From contig JAQGPB010000346.1 in NCBI GenBank assembly GCA_028293265.1, forward strand, positions 1 through 17,122: a stretch of DNA of 17,122 bases, given 5' to 3'. The translations under genes were made by a program, and so were the position numbers. Positions 6,873 to 14,350 of this stretch are shown here, piece after piece. Under the pieces are notes generated by a model. The model was not told where the DNA came from, ran no database searches, and was given only the letters and a program-made list of their open reading frames with translations. Within the stretch, counting starts at the first letter, position 1. Each line of letters opens with the position of its first letter. The stretch comes from Pedosphaera sp. (GTDB lineage: Bacteria > Verrucomicrobiota > Verrucomicrobiae > Limisphaerales > Pedosphaeraceae).

Positions 6873-8714
6873 ATGAGTTTCAAAACCAGGCTAGATCGGT
6901 CAAGCAACGCCGCGACCTTTCAGGCTTTCCTTCTCGTTTTGATGATTCAGTCGCTTTCTTCGGCCAGCGCCTTCGCGCTTCCCCGGCGGCTCATTCTGGC
7001 GCTCGACGGAATTTCTTACCGGGACATGAAGGCTTTGCAGGCAGGAATGTCTTACACAGACCTGAAGGGCCGGAGATTCCATCGGCAAGCGTTTAATGAC
7101 GGATTCTTTCCGGTGAGCCGGAACATCTCCACGTTCCCCTCAACGAGCGATGTGGCCTGGACAGATATGTTTGGGGATCGTCCGTTGCCGGGTTATCAGC
7201 GGACTTATTTCAGCGAAGCCGAAAATCGGGTAATCTCCATGAACAGTCTCACCTCATCCATGGAGCGCGAGCGGCAGGTGAACTGGCAGATGGAGAGCGG
7301 TTATCGTCGCGCGATGGGTTACGTGTATCCGCTCCATTGTTTTAAATATGAACTGCGCGAAATGGCTGAAAAATTTCTCAATTGCAAGAGTGCGGAAGAC
7401 AATTACTACGCCTACGTCCGCTCGACGGACGATGCGCAGCACACGTCGGGAGACATCTTTGCCATGCTTTGCATGCTCGATGAAAAACTTAAGGACGTGC
7501 GCGCCGCTTATCAGGCGCGTGAAGGCCGGGAGCTTGAAATTTTGATCCTCTCCGATCACGGGAACAACCACGCAGGCGCCGGCCAGCGTGTCCAAGTCCG
7601 AGCTTTTTTAGAAAACGCCGGTTACCGCGTCGGCAAGTCCATCATGAATTCGAACGAGGTTGTCCTCCCGACTTGCGGCATCCAGTCCTGGGTCGAAATC
7701 CATAATACGCCCTCCGAAACCGAAAGACTGGCTCAACTTCTTTGGCGGCTGGAGGGCGTGGACTTGGTGACTGCCCGGATTGCGGATCACTCCAATCAGT
7801 TCCTGGTCATAAATTCAAAGGGCGAACGCGCCATCATCGAACGGAATGCCGCCAAGGACTCTTTTCGATATTCAACCGGGACAGGCGACCCGCTTGACTA
7901 CTCGCCAGTGGTGGCCGCCCTCGCGAACAAAAGCCAGCTCGACGCGAATGGCTTTGCTACCGCCGATAACTGGATGGCCGCGACCATGACCCATCGTTAT
8001 CCCCTAGCGTTGGAGCGAATTGCCCAGGGACTCACCCACATCACGCTCAATCCCGCGACCATTCTGCTCAGCCTGAGCAATGGTTATGTCAACGCCGGTT
8101 GGCTGGTCAAGAAAAGCAGCCAGCTTATGACCCTCGGCGGGACTCATGGAGGTTTGGACGACCTCGATTCAGATGGAATCGTATTGAGCAGCTTCGCGCC
8201 GACAAAGGACACTTCCACGAGCCGGGTGGCCGCACTTTTTGATGATTTTCATGGCCTGCAAAATTATCGCGCCTTGGAAAACGGCGCGGAATGGGTCACG
8301 GGAAAAGAGCAAGCCCTGACAAGAATTGCGCGCGTGCCATTCGATTCCGCCTGCAAGTCACTTTCGGGCGATGGCGTTTTCCTGCGCATCTGGACGCCGG
8401 CCTTTGCGCACCTGAACATCAAAAGTCCGGTCGAGGTAACGATTGAAAGGGCGCCGCGCTTCTCCAGCGCGCGGATTCACCGGTGGGATGCCCGATCAGG
8501 CGACATGTCTGAAACACATTTGACTCTTGATCTTCCGGTTTCCTTTTCCGATCAATATGCTTGCGACCGCGCCTATGTGCTTCCGCCCGCCTTGATTCTG
8601 GAACCGGGAAAAGCGTACCGGATTTCGGGCCGGGCTCCCGATCAGGAGAACCACCTCCAAATTTTCAATTTCGTCTTCCGCACCGACAGCCGCGGCATGC
8701 CCGTGGCTTATTGA
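6873..8714 (+). CDS. Exported alkaline-phosphatase-superfamily (NPP-like) hydrolase
   Basis: From ATG 6873 the product has 613 residues and begins with a good signal peptide (MSFKTRLDRS, hydrophobic stretch about 18-28, then SSASAFA). An upstream GTG at 6783 would add 30 residues and bury the signal, so 6873 is preferred, although its Shine-Dalgarno is poor. Superfamily metal and catalytic residues appear in order: Asp45 (LALDG), nucleophile Thr91 in FPSTSD, Asp186 and His190 (STDDAQH), Asp228-His229 (SDHGN) and His425 (GGTHGG). This matches the nucleotide pyrophosphatase/phosphodiesterase pattern with two zinc ions. About 195 residues separate the SDH and last His, a long insertion. Residues about 470-613 look like an extra beta-rich domain. 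Substrate unknown: phosphodiester, phosphonate or sulfate ester are possible. Same strand as the GH20 gene, 156 bases downstream. Confidence 0.7.
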   Translation: MSFKTRLDRSSNAATFQAFLLVLMIQSLSSASAFALPRRLILALDGISYRDMKALQAGMSYTDLKGRRFHRQAFNDGFFPVSRNISTFPSTSDVAWTDMFGDRPLPGYQRTYFSEAENRVISMNSLTSSMERERQVNWQMESGYRRAMGYVYPLHCFKYELREMAEKFLNCKSAEDNYYAYVRSTDDAQHTSGDIFAMLCMLDEKLKDVRAAYQAREGRELEILILSDHGNNHAGAGQRVQVRAFLENAGYRVGKSIMNSNEVVLPTCGIQSWVEIHNTPSETERLAQLLWRLEGVDLVTARIADHSNQFLVINSKGERAIIERNAAKDSFRYSTGTGDPLDYSPVVAALANKSQLDANGFATADNWMAATMTHRYPLALERIAQGLTHITLNPATILLSLSNGYVNAGWLVKKSSQLMTLGGTHGGLDDLDSDGIVLSSFAPTKDTSTSRVAALFDDFHGLQNYRALENGAEWVTGKEQALTRIARVPFDSACKSLSGDGVFLRIWTPAFAHLNIKSPVEVTIERAPRFSSARIHRWDARSGDMSETHLTLDLPVSFSDQYACDRAYVLPPALILEPGKAYRISGRAPDQENHLQIFNFVFRTDSRGMPVAY

Positions 8715-8720
8715 TGAACA

Positions 8721-9287
8721 TCATCTGCGCCGATAATGTGCGGTCTCATTCGCCTTCAGGATGTATTTGAGAAACTCGATGATGCGCGTTTTTTCTCCGC
8801 ACCAGGACAGCCAGACGTTTCTCAATACCATGGCCCACAACGTCAGCATTCCCAGCGGAATCACCAGGAACGGGAGGCCCCGATGGTCGTGCATCGTTTT
8901 CCAGCCGGTGAATCCGCTGATGGCAATGACACCGGCGGTAAGGAAGACGAAAAGAATCTTGTCAAACACGCTTGATCGAACTTCGCCCCTGATGCGGGTG
9001 CCTTCATCCGTGGGCACAAATTGTCCGAAGAACCGCGCAGTGCCGGCCCGGCCGCGCTGACGGTTGCGTTTTATGCCCAGCTCGAAATTGTTTTCGCGAA
9101 TCTTTCCTTCGACGGGATCAGTCCAATCCTCTCCGCTCCATCTGGCGGCCGTTTGGTTTCCAGCAGAAAATGAGGAGGTCAACCGGGCCTTGCATTCGGC
9201 GGTTGAAAGGTTTGTCTCCAGCGTCGTCGCCGCCCGCCCGCGCAATAGTTCGCGGGGCAAGGAACGGCTTTGTTTCACCCTGTCCAC
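8721..9287 (-). CDS. Two-helix membrane protein of unknown function
   Basis: A 188-residue protein read from a GTG at 9287; the start is uncertain because there is no clear Shine-Dalgarno and conservation cannot be judged, so translation could begin slightly downstream. A soluble N-terminal part of about 105 residues (with TTLETNLSTAECKARL and GKIRENNFELGIKR) precedes two hydrophobic segments at about 111-127 and 138-160. A short charged tail, EKTRIIEFLKYILKAN, follows. This layout recalls small uncharacterised bacterial proteins with a start-domain-like N terminus and a central two-helix hairpin, but I do not recognise a named family. It ends 6 bases from the convergent phosphatase gene, with no room for a terminator. 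It lies 64 bases downstream of the receiver gene on the same strand. Confidence 0.6.
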   Translation of the reverse strand: MDRVKQSRSLPRELLRGRAATTLETNLSTAECKARLTSSFSAGNQTAARWSGEDWTDPVEGKIRENNFELGIKRNRQRGRAGTARFFGQFVPTDEGTRIRGEVRSSVFDKILFVFLTAGVIAISGFTGWKTMHDHRGLPFLVIPLGMLTLWAMVLRNVWLSWCGEKTRIIEFLKYILKANETAHYRRR

Positions 9288-9351
9288 GCCGCAGGATGAA
9301 CATGAGGTGCGGGAGTTGTCGAGTTCAATTGCCGCTGTCTTCTGTCTTGAA

Positions 9352-9801
9352 TCAGCAGTTGCCGGCGAGGTGGGGTTTTTCGCACCAGGCCCAAAAATTG
9401 TAGGCGGTCTTCACCATTTCCTGCAGGTCCTGAAGGCTGGCGGGTTTTACCAGATAGGCATTCGCGCCCATCTCGTAGGCGCGCTTGATGTCAGCGTCAA
9501 TTTTCGAGTTGGTCAGGATTATCAAGGGAATGACGGAGCAATCGGGATGACACCTCAGCCATTCCAACACCTCGAATCCGCTGCGGCGGGGCATTTTCAA
9601 GTCGGTGAAAATGACGCTGGGAAAGGGAAACCGGGCACGGTCTTGATATGGCCCTTCGCCCTGGAGGTATTCAATGGCTTCCTGGCCATCGTGAACAACC
9701 TGCAGCGGGTTGGTTATGCGTTCGCGGGACAAGGCCTTTTGCAACAGGAGCGCGTCGTTCGGGTCATCTTCGATGATCAGAATTGTCAAGTTGCGATCCA
9801 C
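9352..9801 (-). CDS. Stand-alone receiver (CheY/Rcp1-like) response regulator
   Basis: A 149-residue single-domain response regulator with no output domain. It has the acidic pocket IEDDPND (Glu11, Asp12, Asp13), phospho-acceptor Asp67 in FTDLKMP, Thr97 in ILTNS and Lys119 in VKP, so it should be phosphorylatable. The long beta2-beta3 region with YLQGEGPYQDRARFPFPSVIF resembles the Rcp1 group of receivers, which often pair with phytochrome-like or hybrid kinases. Start is GTG at 9801. A hairpin (9807-9830) sits just upstream and holds the only GGA that could serve as Shine-Dalgarno. No kinase is adjacent, so its partner is unknown. Confidence 0.85.
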   Translation of the reverse strand: MDRNLTILIIEDDPNDALLLQKALSRERITNPLQVVHDGQEAIEYLQGEGPYQDRARFPFPSVIFTDLKMPRRSGFEVLEWLRCHPDCSVIPLIILTNSKIDADIKRAYEMGANAYLVKPASLQDLQEMVKTAYNFWAWCEKPHLAGNC

Positions 9802-9806
9802 AGCTT

Positions 9807-9830
9807 AAAATTCCGCAAACGGGGAATTTT
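9807..9830 (-). promoter_or_regulatory. Hairpin just upstream of the receiver start codon
   Basis: Perfect 8-bp inverted repeat: AAAATTCC (9807-9814) and GGAATTTT (9823-9830) with an 8-base loop. On the minus-strand transcript it lies between slyX and the receiver gene and ends 5 bases before the GTG at 9801. It ends in TTTT when read on that strand, so it could be a weak terminator for slyX. Alternatively it could mask the receiver's ribosome binding region. The sequence alone does not decide. Confidence 0.4.
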
Positions 9831-9869
9831 GCAATGGGGGAGATTTGGCGGGTGCCAGTTTTTGGCAAA

Positions 9870-10082
9870 TTACTGGTAATGCGGCGGCTTGGGGTTGGTG
9901 GACTTGATGCGCTCCAGTTCGATGTTCTCCATCGTTTGAGAAATTTTCTGCTGCAACGCCTGCAATTTCGTCAGTTGCCGTGATTGTTCGAGCACGACCT
10001 GGTTGAGCTGGTCAAATTGATGTTCGAGATGGGCAAGGTTCGATTCCAGCTTTTCCAGACGCTCGGCGGTTTCTTTATCCAT
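9870..10082 (-). CDS. slyX: SlyX family protein
   Basis: A 70-residue, almost wholly helical protein. LEKLESNLAHLEHQFDQLNQ and the following heptads form a coiled coil, and the C-terminus ends in the PPHY signature that is typical of SlyX. The length equals the usual 70-75 residues. The molecular role of SlyX is unknown. ATG at 10082 has no obvious Shine-Dalgarno; the start is chosen because it gives the normal family N-terminus. It is first of three minus-strand genes and divergent from the glycosylase gene across about 110 bases without a recognisable promoter. Confidence 0.85.
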   Translation of the reverse strand: MDKETAERLEKLESNLAHLEHQFDQLNQVVLEQSRQLTKLQALQQKISQTMENIELERIKSTNPKPPHYQ

Positions 10083-10190
10083 GTAGTGAGATTAACCTAA
10101 AATATGAACATGCGAATGAAATTCGGCGCATGGTTTTTCATTCTATCATCATGGCCCCGCGGCTGGTAAATTGTTTGCTTGCTTAACGCA

Positions 10191-10829
10191 ATGATCGCGA
10201 ACCAAGAGCAGATACAAACGGCGAAGCTGCTGGAACAACATGTCAGGCGGCTGCGCGCGTGCCGTCTTTGCGCGAAGATGAACCAGCCGGTCGTCAGCGG
10301 TGGTGCGGTGGTCAGCCGCGTCATGCTCGTCGGCCAGGCGCCCGGCGACAAGGAGCCAATCTTGGGCCGGCCGTTCGCATGGACGGCTGGGAAAACCTTG
10401 TTCCGCTGGTTCAATGAAGCTGCCGGCATGAGCGAAGCCGTATTTCGCTCCTCGATTTACATGGCGGCGGTCTGCCGTTGTTTTCCCGGCAAAAAAGCGA
10501 CCGGCGGCGACCGCGTGCCCGCGCCCGACGAAGTGGAGAAATGCTCCATCTGGCTGAAGCGCGAAGTGGAAATTCTCAAGCCGCGATTGGTCATCCCCGT
10601 CGGCAAGCTCGCCATAGAACAATTTACGCCTTTGGGGAAGTTGGACACCATCATCGGCCGGAAGCTGGAGGTCAATTATGCCGGACACGCCTTTGATTTG
10701 GTTCCGTTGCCGCATCCGTCCGGCGCGTCGCCGTGGCATCGGATGGAGCCGGGGAAGACTTTGCTTCGGGAAGCGTTGCGGCTGATTGTGAAACATCCGG
10801 CGTTCGAAGAATTGTTGCGGATGGAATGA
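10191..10829 (+). CDS. Uracil-DNA glycosylase family protein (family 4-like, variant motifs)
   Basis: A 212-residue protein from ATG 10191; a TTG 12 bases upstream is less likely. Cys24, Cys27 (CRLC), Cys97 (CFPG) and Cys118 (PDEVEKC) match the four ligands of the [4Fe-4S] cluster in family-4 uracil-DNA glycosylases. Motif A is GQAPGDKEP (48-56), where family 4 normally has GEAPG. The second motif is HPSGAS (175-180) in place of the usual HPSP-type loop. The PPGNRxP stretch after the third Cys is replaced by FPGKKATGGDRVP. It probably binds or repairs DNA containing uracil or another damaged base, but the substitutions make activity and specificity uncertain. It stands alone, convergent with the glycosyltransferase gene at 10882. 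Confidence 0.75.
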   Translation: MIANQEQIQTAKLLEQHVRRLRACRLCAKMNQPVVSGGAVVSRVMLVGQAPGDKEPILGRPFAWTAGKTLFRWFNEAAGMSEAVFRSSIYMAAVCRCFPGKKATGGDRVPAPDEVEKCSIWLKREVEILKPRLVIPVGKLAIEQFTPLGKLDTIIGRKLEVNYAGHAFDLVPLPHPSGASPWHRMEPGKTLLREALRLIVKHPAFEELLRME

Positions 10830-10837
10830 ACGTTGAA

Positions 10838-10865
10838 TTTTTTAGCCACGAAGGAACACGGATGC
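10838..10865. repeat. Possible fragment of an interspersed AGCCACGAAGGAACACGG-type repeat
   Basis: The short gap between the convergent glycosylase and glycosyltransferase genes contains a T-run followed by AGCCACGAAGGAACACGG. This resembles intergenic repeat sequences of the ACGAAG/AACACG kind seen in several bacterial genomes. Only one copy is in the window, so repetition cannot be shown here. Confidence 0.25.
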
Positions 10866-10881
10866 GGAAGGGCAGGGCGTA

Positions 10882-11676
10882 TCAACGACGGCGCAGTGCG
10901 GCGGTGAGGCTTCTTAGCAAGAGACATCGTGATGTCCAAGGCAGTCTGGCGGCGAGGCAGTAATTTCGCGCTTGCAGCAGGATCAGCCAAAGCTCCATCA
11001 AATAACTTATCCGCTCGCGGCGATTATCGTGAGCCGGCCATTCGGCACTCACGAGCGTTTCCGGCAGGTTTTCCAGGCCATGATGCAGCGAAAGCATGAC
11101 GTTTAAATTCAATGCCGCGCTTGCCGGCTGATGAATCGAATACCCGCCCATCGCCTGCCAGGCTGTACGTCCGTAGGCAAAATTGCCGGAGTGTGAAACC
11201 CACTCCAAATGCGCGGGAAAATAATTTGTGAATTCACCGGCGCTGATGGAAGCCAGTTCAAACGGAGCCGTCAAAATCTCGGGACCCCACTCCGTCCGCA
11301 GTTCTATATCGCATCGGATGACTTGGGCCTTCGGCCGCTCGCTGATTCGTTGCTTCAATCGTTCGACAAACAACGGCTTCAAATGCTCGCCGGGAGACAA
11401 CGGTTTGAGCCACGCAGCTTGCGATTGGGAATGGGCCCAATTCCAGTGCTCGATGCGGCTGAGTTCGCCGGGGGGCGTCACGCGCCGCACGGAAATTCCT
11501 GCGGACAGCAATTTCTTGTGCGTCGTGTCGAGATGATTTTGTCCCACGCTGGAATGATTGTCACTCAGCACGACGCCGAATTGCCGGTCTGTTTGCGCCG
11601 CGAGCGAAGCGGCGGTTTCAACCAGGGAAGCGTCGGGATTTTGCGCCCAAATGACGATGTCGAAACCAGTATTCAT
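10882..11676 (-). CDS. GT2-like glycosyltransferase, degenerate metal-binding motif
   Basis: A 264-residue protein with a Rossmann-type N-terminal half: IVIWAQNPD strand, SLAAQTDRQFGVVLSDNHSS (nucleotide-sugar contact region, DNHS at 39-42) and IEHWNWAH (76-83). It is a clear paralogue of the next upstream gene, sharing VLSDNHS, RRV.PP and EHWNWAH. Where the paralogue has KPVFAGDWL, this protein has KPLSPGEHL, so the acidic residue of the metal-binding motif is changed. The C-terminal half diverges and ends in a hydrophobic, Arg-rich segment. ATG at 11676 overlaps the preceding stop (ATGA), so the two are translated together. Acceptor and sugar donor are unknown, and it may be a non-catalytic or altered partner. 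Confidence 0.65.
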   Translation of the reverse strand: MNTGFDIVIWAQNPDASLVETAASLAAQTDRQFGVVLSDNHSSVGQNHLDTTHKKLLSAGISVRRVTPPGELSRIEHWNWAHSQSQAAWLKPLSPGEHLKPLFVERLKQRISERPKAQVIRCDIELRTEWGPEILTAPFELASISAGEFTNYFPAHLEWVSHSGNFAYGRTAWQAMGGYSIHQPASAALNLNVMLSLHHGLENLPETLVSAEWPAHDNRRERISYLMELWLILLQARNYCLAARLPWTSRCLLLRSLTAALRRR

Positions 11677-12494
11677 GTTCTTTTCTGGAACAGGTGGCGA
11701 CGTGTTTCACGCAACAGCATTCGTGCAAAAACTGTTTTTGAAAAAGAAGCTTTGTCTGCCCACGCGCGATATCCAAGCATGAGCGTGAACGTAAGAGTTT
11801 CGCGAAGGGTGTCCTTGCGCCGCTGATGCAGGTTCGTGGAAAAGCGCGCACCATGAATGTTGAAATGACAAAGCGGCTCCATCAGGCCGAGCGCGCCAAA
11901 CCGCGACGCCATGGTGCAAAAAAGCAGATTGTCCGAGCAGATAGGCAGTGCTGTCGGATAACCGCCCAAGATGATGAACACCTCGCGTTCATAAGCCGCC
12001 GCGCTGGGCGGGCCAAATTGCATTCCGTAGCGCAGGATGGCTCGTTCCATGTAGGCTGCGGTTTCAAATTTTCCCGCCCATATCCCGCGCACAATTTCGG
12101 GATCAGCATTCTGACGATGAACGACGAAGCTGGCGTAAATATACCGGCACTCGGGATTGGCCTGCGAAGCCGCGCGCACTTTTTCAACGTAATTCTTCTC
12201 CAGCCAGTCGCCGGCGAACACCGGCTTGGTCCATTCGGCGGCCGCTTCGTGATGCGCCCAGTTCCAATGTTCAACTCTGCCCAGCTCAAAAGGCGGGCGC
12301 ACGCGGCGAATGGCAATTCCGGCGGCTTGGAATTGGGCAGCGGCGGCTTCGATCAACTCGCCGCCTTGCGTCGAATGGTTGTCGCTGAGCAATACCGAAA
12401 ACCGCCGGTCGGATTGGCCGGTCAGCGACATCACCGTTTGTTCGAGGACGCCGGTGGGATTGCGCAGCGGCAGGATGATTTCAAGTGTGTTCAA
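11673..12494 (-). CDS. GT2-like glycosyltransferase
   Basis: A 273-residue GT-A-type transferase: LEIILPLRNP first strand, SDRRFSVLLSDNHS (DNHS at 38-41), RVEHWNWAH (73-81) and an AGDWL motif (Asp96), the likely metal-binding acidic site. GPPSAAAYEREVFIILGGYP resembles the acceptor-side region of GT2 enzymes. No membrane helix is evident. It begins 11 bases after the nucleotidyltransferase stop and its stop overlaps the start of its paralogue by four bases, giving a three-gene operon. It probably adds a sugar to a surface glycan using a nucleotide sugar, perhaps made with the upstream enzyme. Substrate is not predictable from sequence. Confidence 0.7.
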   Translation of the reverse strand: MNTLEIILPLRNPTGVLEQTVMSLTGQSDRRFSVLLSDNHSTQGGELIEAAAAQFQAAGIAIRRVRPPFELGRVEHWNWAHHEAAAEWTKPVFAGDWLEKNYVEKVRAASQANPECRYIYASFVVHRQNADPEIVRGIWAGKFETAAYMERAILRYGMQFGPPSAAAYEREVFIILGGYPTALPICSDNLLFCTMASRFGALGLMEPLCHFNIHGARFSTNLHQRRKDTLRETLTFTLMLGYRAWADKASFSKTVFARMLLRETRRHLFQKRT

Positions 12495-12504
12495 GCAGGG
12501 AAAA

Positions 12505-13266
12505 TCATTGCTTCATCAATTGCCGGCAGAAGCGGGACTTTTTGAATATTTCCAGGTCCTCCGGTGTGCCGAGCCCGTGCATGCCGTCATATTCGCGGCC
12601 GGTTTTCATGGTGAGAATGTTTGCGCCTTCTTTGATCAATTGGTTGTAAGTTGGCGCAACATAGAATTCATTGTTCACCCGCAGATTGGCCGCGATCATC
12701 GCTTCAGCCGCCCGCACATAATCATGGCCTTGGCGGAAATTGTAGATGCCCACGGTGGCTTCGTTGCTCACCACCTGTTTCTCGACCACTTCCACCACCG
12801 TGCCGTGCGGGCGCAGGCGGCAGTAAGACCACTTGGGATGGTCCGACCAGAAAGTCATGATCAAACCGCCTACTTCGGGGGAATCGGTCGCGGCGAGATA
12901 CTCATTGATGTCGAGTTCCACCAGTTGATCGCTGTTGGCAATCATGAGCGGGTCGGCGGAATCAATGAATTGACGCGCAAGCAACACCGTGCAAGCCGCC
13001 CCTTCCGTCACTGCCGATACCCGCACAATCTCGCAACCGGGACACAAGCGCCGCAATTCTGCCGGCACCTCCGGATGACTCTGCAAATGCTCGGCGAGAC
13101 AAAGAAAAATGAACCGATGTGCGCGCCGCGGACGGATGTTCTCGATAATCCATTGAATCAGCGGGCGTCCGCCGAGTGGAATCAGCGGCTTGGGCGTCGT
13201 GAACCCCGCCTGGGTGAAACGGGAGCCGCGCCCGGCCATCGGTATGACAATTTGCAATGTGCTCAT
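12505..13266 (-). CDS. Sugar/capsule-type nucleotidyltransferase
   Basis: A 253-residue NTP transferase (MobA/RmlA-like fold) starting at ATG 13266; a longer frame up to 13368 has no good start context. The signature PMAGRGSRF with Lys26 in TPKPL is the nucleotide-binding loop, and NSDQ (Asp113) is the metal/sugar-binding acidic position. Further marks are TEGAACT, HPKWSY, NNEFYVAPTYNQLI and GLGTPEDL. That combination is typical of a nucleotidyltransferase group found in capsule and lipopolysaccharide loci. Some members are cytidylyltransferases, including the Campylobacter phosphoramidate-pathway enzyme Cj1416 (resemblance recalled, not tested). It is the first gene of a minus-strand operon and activates a sugar or phospho-compound of unknown identity. 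The 201-base divergent gap to the methyltransferase start shows no clear promoter. Confidence 0.75.
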   Translation of the reverse strand: MSTLQIVIPMAGRGSRFTQAGFTTPKPLIPLGGRPLIQWIIENIRPRRAHRFIFLCLAEHLQSHPEVPAELRRLCPGCEIVRVSAVTEGAACTVLLARQFIDSADPLMIANSDQLVELDINEYLAATDSPEVGGLIMTFWSDHPKWSYCRLRPHGTVVEVVEKQVVSNEATVGIYNFRQGHDYVRAAEAMIAANLRVNNEFYVAPTYNQLIKEGANILTMKTGREYDGMHGLGTPEDLEIFKKSRFCRQLMKQ

Positions 13267-13467
13267 CAATCGGAATCCGGCTGCTATCGTTGTGAAATTG
13301 GCGGCTGGATAACAAGCCATAAAACCGGGGAAAACGAGATTGGACGCAAATCGGGTATTGTGGCGCATTTTGGTTCGAGTTCATTCATGACATGGTTTCG
13401 CATCGGGCCTTGCAGCGGTTTTTTTATTGGACTAATCTTGCTTTTTAAAAATGCGACTGCCGGATTA

Positions 13468-14292
13468 ATGAAAAATATTTTGCGCGATTTCACGACCCAC
13501 TGGCGGGCCCTGGCGAATACCGGACCGATGATGCGGTTGCCGAAAACAATGCTGCGGAGCGTCGGTTTCGATCTCGTCCGTTTGTCGGGAAACGGCGATG
13601 CGATTGGCAATCCGGTCGAGGACCTGTCAAGCGGGGATCAGGCGATTTTATGGAAGGTAAAGCCGTTTACATTGACAGGGGTTGAACGCATTGCGGCGTT
13701 GTTGGAAGCGGTGGGTTATGTCACGGACCGGAAGATACCGGGAGACATCGCCGAGTGCGGGGTTTGGCGGGGTGGCAGCATGATGGCGGTCGCGTTGGCG
13801 TTGATGGCACGGGGTGATGTGAGCCGGTCGCTTTATCTTTACGACACCTTTGAAGGGATGTCCGCACCGACCGCGGATGACACGCTGGCCGACGGGAGAA
13901 CGGCGGCGGAACTGCTGAAACTTGATGCCCCTGGCACTGGCGTCTGGTGCAATGCCAGCCTTGAGGATGTGCGTAAGAACATGCTTTTGACCGGTTATCC
14001 GTTGGACAAGATTCATTTCATCAAGGGCAAGGTCGAGGAAACCATCCCAGGCACGCTTCCCGGGCACCTTGCGCTGCTGCGGCTCGACACCGATTGGTAC
14101 GAATCCACGAAGCACGAGCTGCAGCATCTTTTTCCCTTGTTGGATGCGCGCGGCGTATTGATCCTGGACGACTACGGTACCTGGCAGGGCGCGAGGAAGG
14201 CGGTTGACGAATACCTGAGCGAAAAGAAGCGGAGTGATTATCTGCACCGGATTGACGCGACGGGCCGGATGCTGGTCAGGACCGGCTCCTGA
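13468..14292 (+). CDS. TylF/macrocin-type O-methyltransferase
   Basis: A 274-residue class I SAM-dependent methyltransferase of the TylF/NovP type. The start is taken at ATG 13468, with GGA three bases upstream; the open frame runs on far upstream, but that part is antisense to the nucleotidyltransferase gene and is not coding. Motif I is DIAECGVWRGGS (93-104), then LYDTFEGM (124-131), and the Mg2+ ligands appear as DTDWYES (Asp207) and ILDDYG (Asp234, Asp235) with the spacing seen in NovP. Such enzymes methylate sugar hydroxyls. It is divergent from the nucleotidyltransferase gene and convergent with the flippase, so it probably decorates the same surface glycan. Confidence 0.8.
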   Translation: MKNILRDFTTHWRALANTGPMMRLPKTMLRSVGFDLVRLSGNGDAIGNPVEDLSSGDQAILWKVKPFTLTGVERIAALLEAVGYVTDRKIPGDIAECGVWRGGSMMAVALALMARGDVSRSLYLYDTFEGMSAPTADDTLADGRTAAELLKLDAPGTGVWCNASLEDVRKNMLLTGYPLDKIHFIKGKVEETIPGTLPGHLALLRLDTDWYESTKHELQHLFPLLDARGVLILDDYGTWQGARKAVDEYLSEKKRSDYLHRIDATGRMLVRTGS

Positions 14293-14297
14293 AGTTT

Positions 14298-14350
14298 AAT
14301 TCATCACTGCGGCAGATAATAAAGCGGGTCCCGTCACCGTTTGATGAATT
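14298..14350. terminator. Inverted repeat between convergent methyltransferase and flippase genes
   Basis: Arms AATTCATCA (14298-14306) and TGATGAATT (14342-14350) form a perfect 9-bp inverted repeat around a 35-base interior. It begins 6 bases after the methyltransferase stop, and the right arm lies in the last codons of the flippase gene. This position between two converging genes suits a bidirectional terminator, but there is no long T-run and the stem is AT-rich. Confidence 0.3.

Noticed and set aside
9064..9879. Plus-strand frame of 271 codons
   Set aside because: Antisense to the receiver gene, which has all catalytic residues; the translation is a shadow.
12310..13467. Extension of the TylF-type methyltransferase frame far upstream
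   Set aside because: This part is antisense to the nucleotidyltransferase and glycosyltransferase genes; the real methyltransferase starts near 13468, where the family-like sequence begins.
13267..13467. Promoter TTGCAG-N17-TAATCT for the methyltransferase
   Set aside because: Spacing is ideal, but each hexamer matches the sigma-70 consensus at only about half of positions, so it may be chance.
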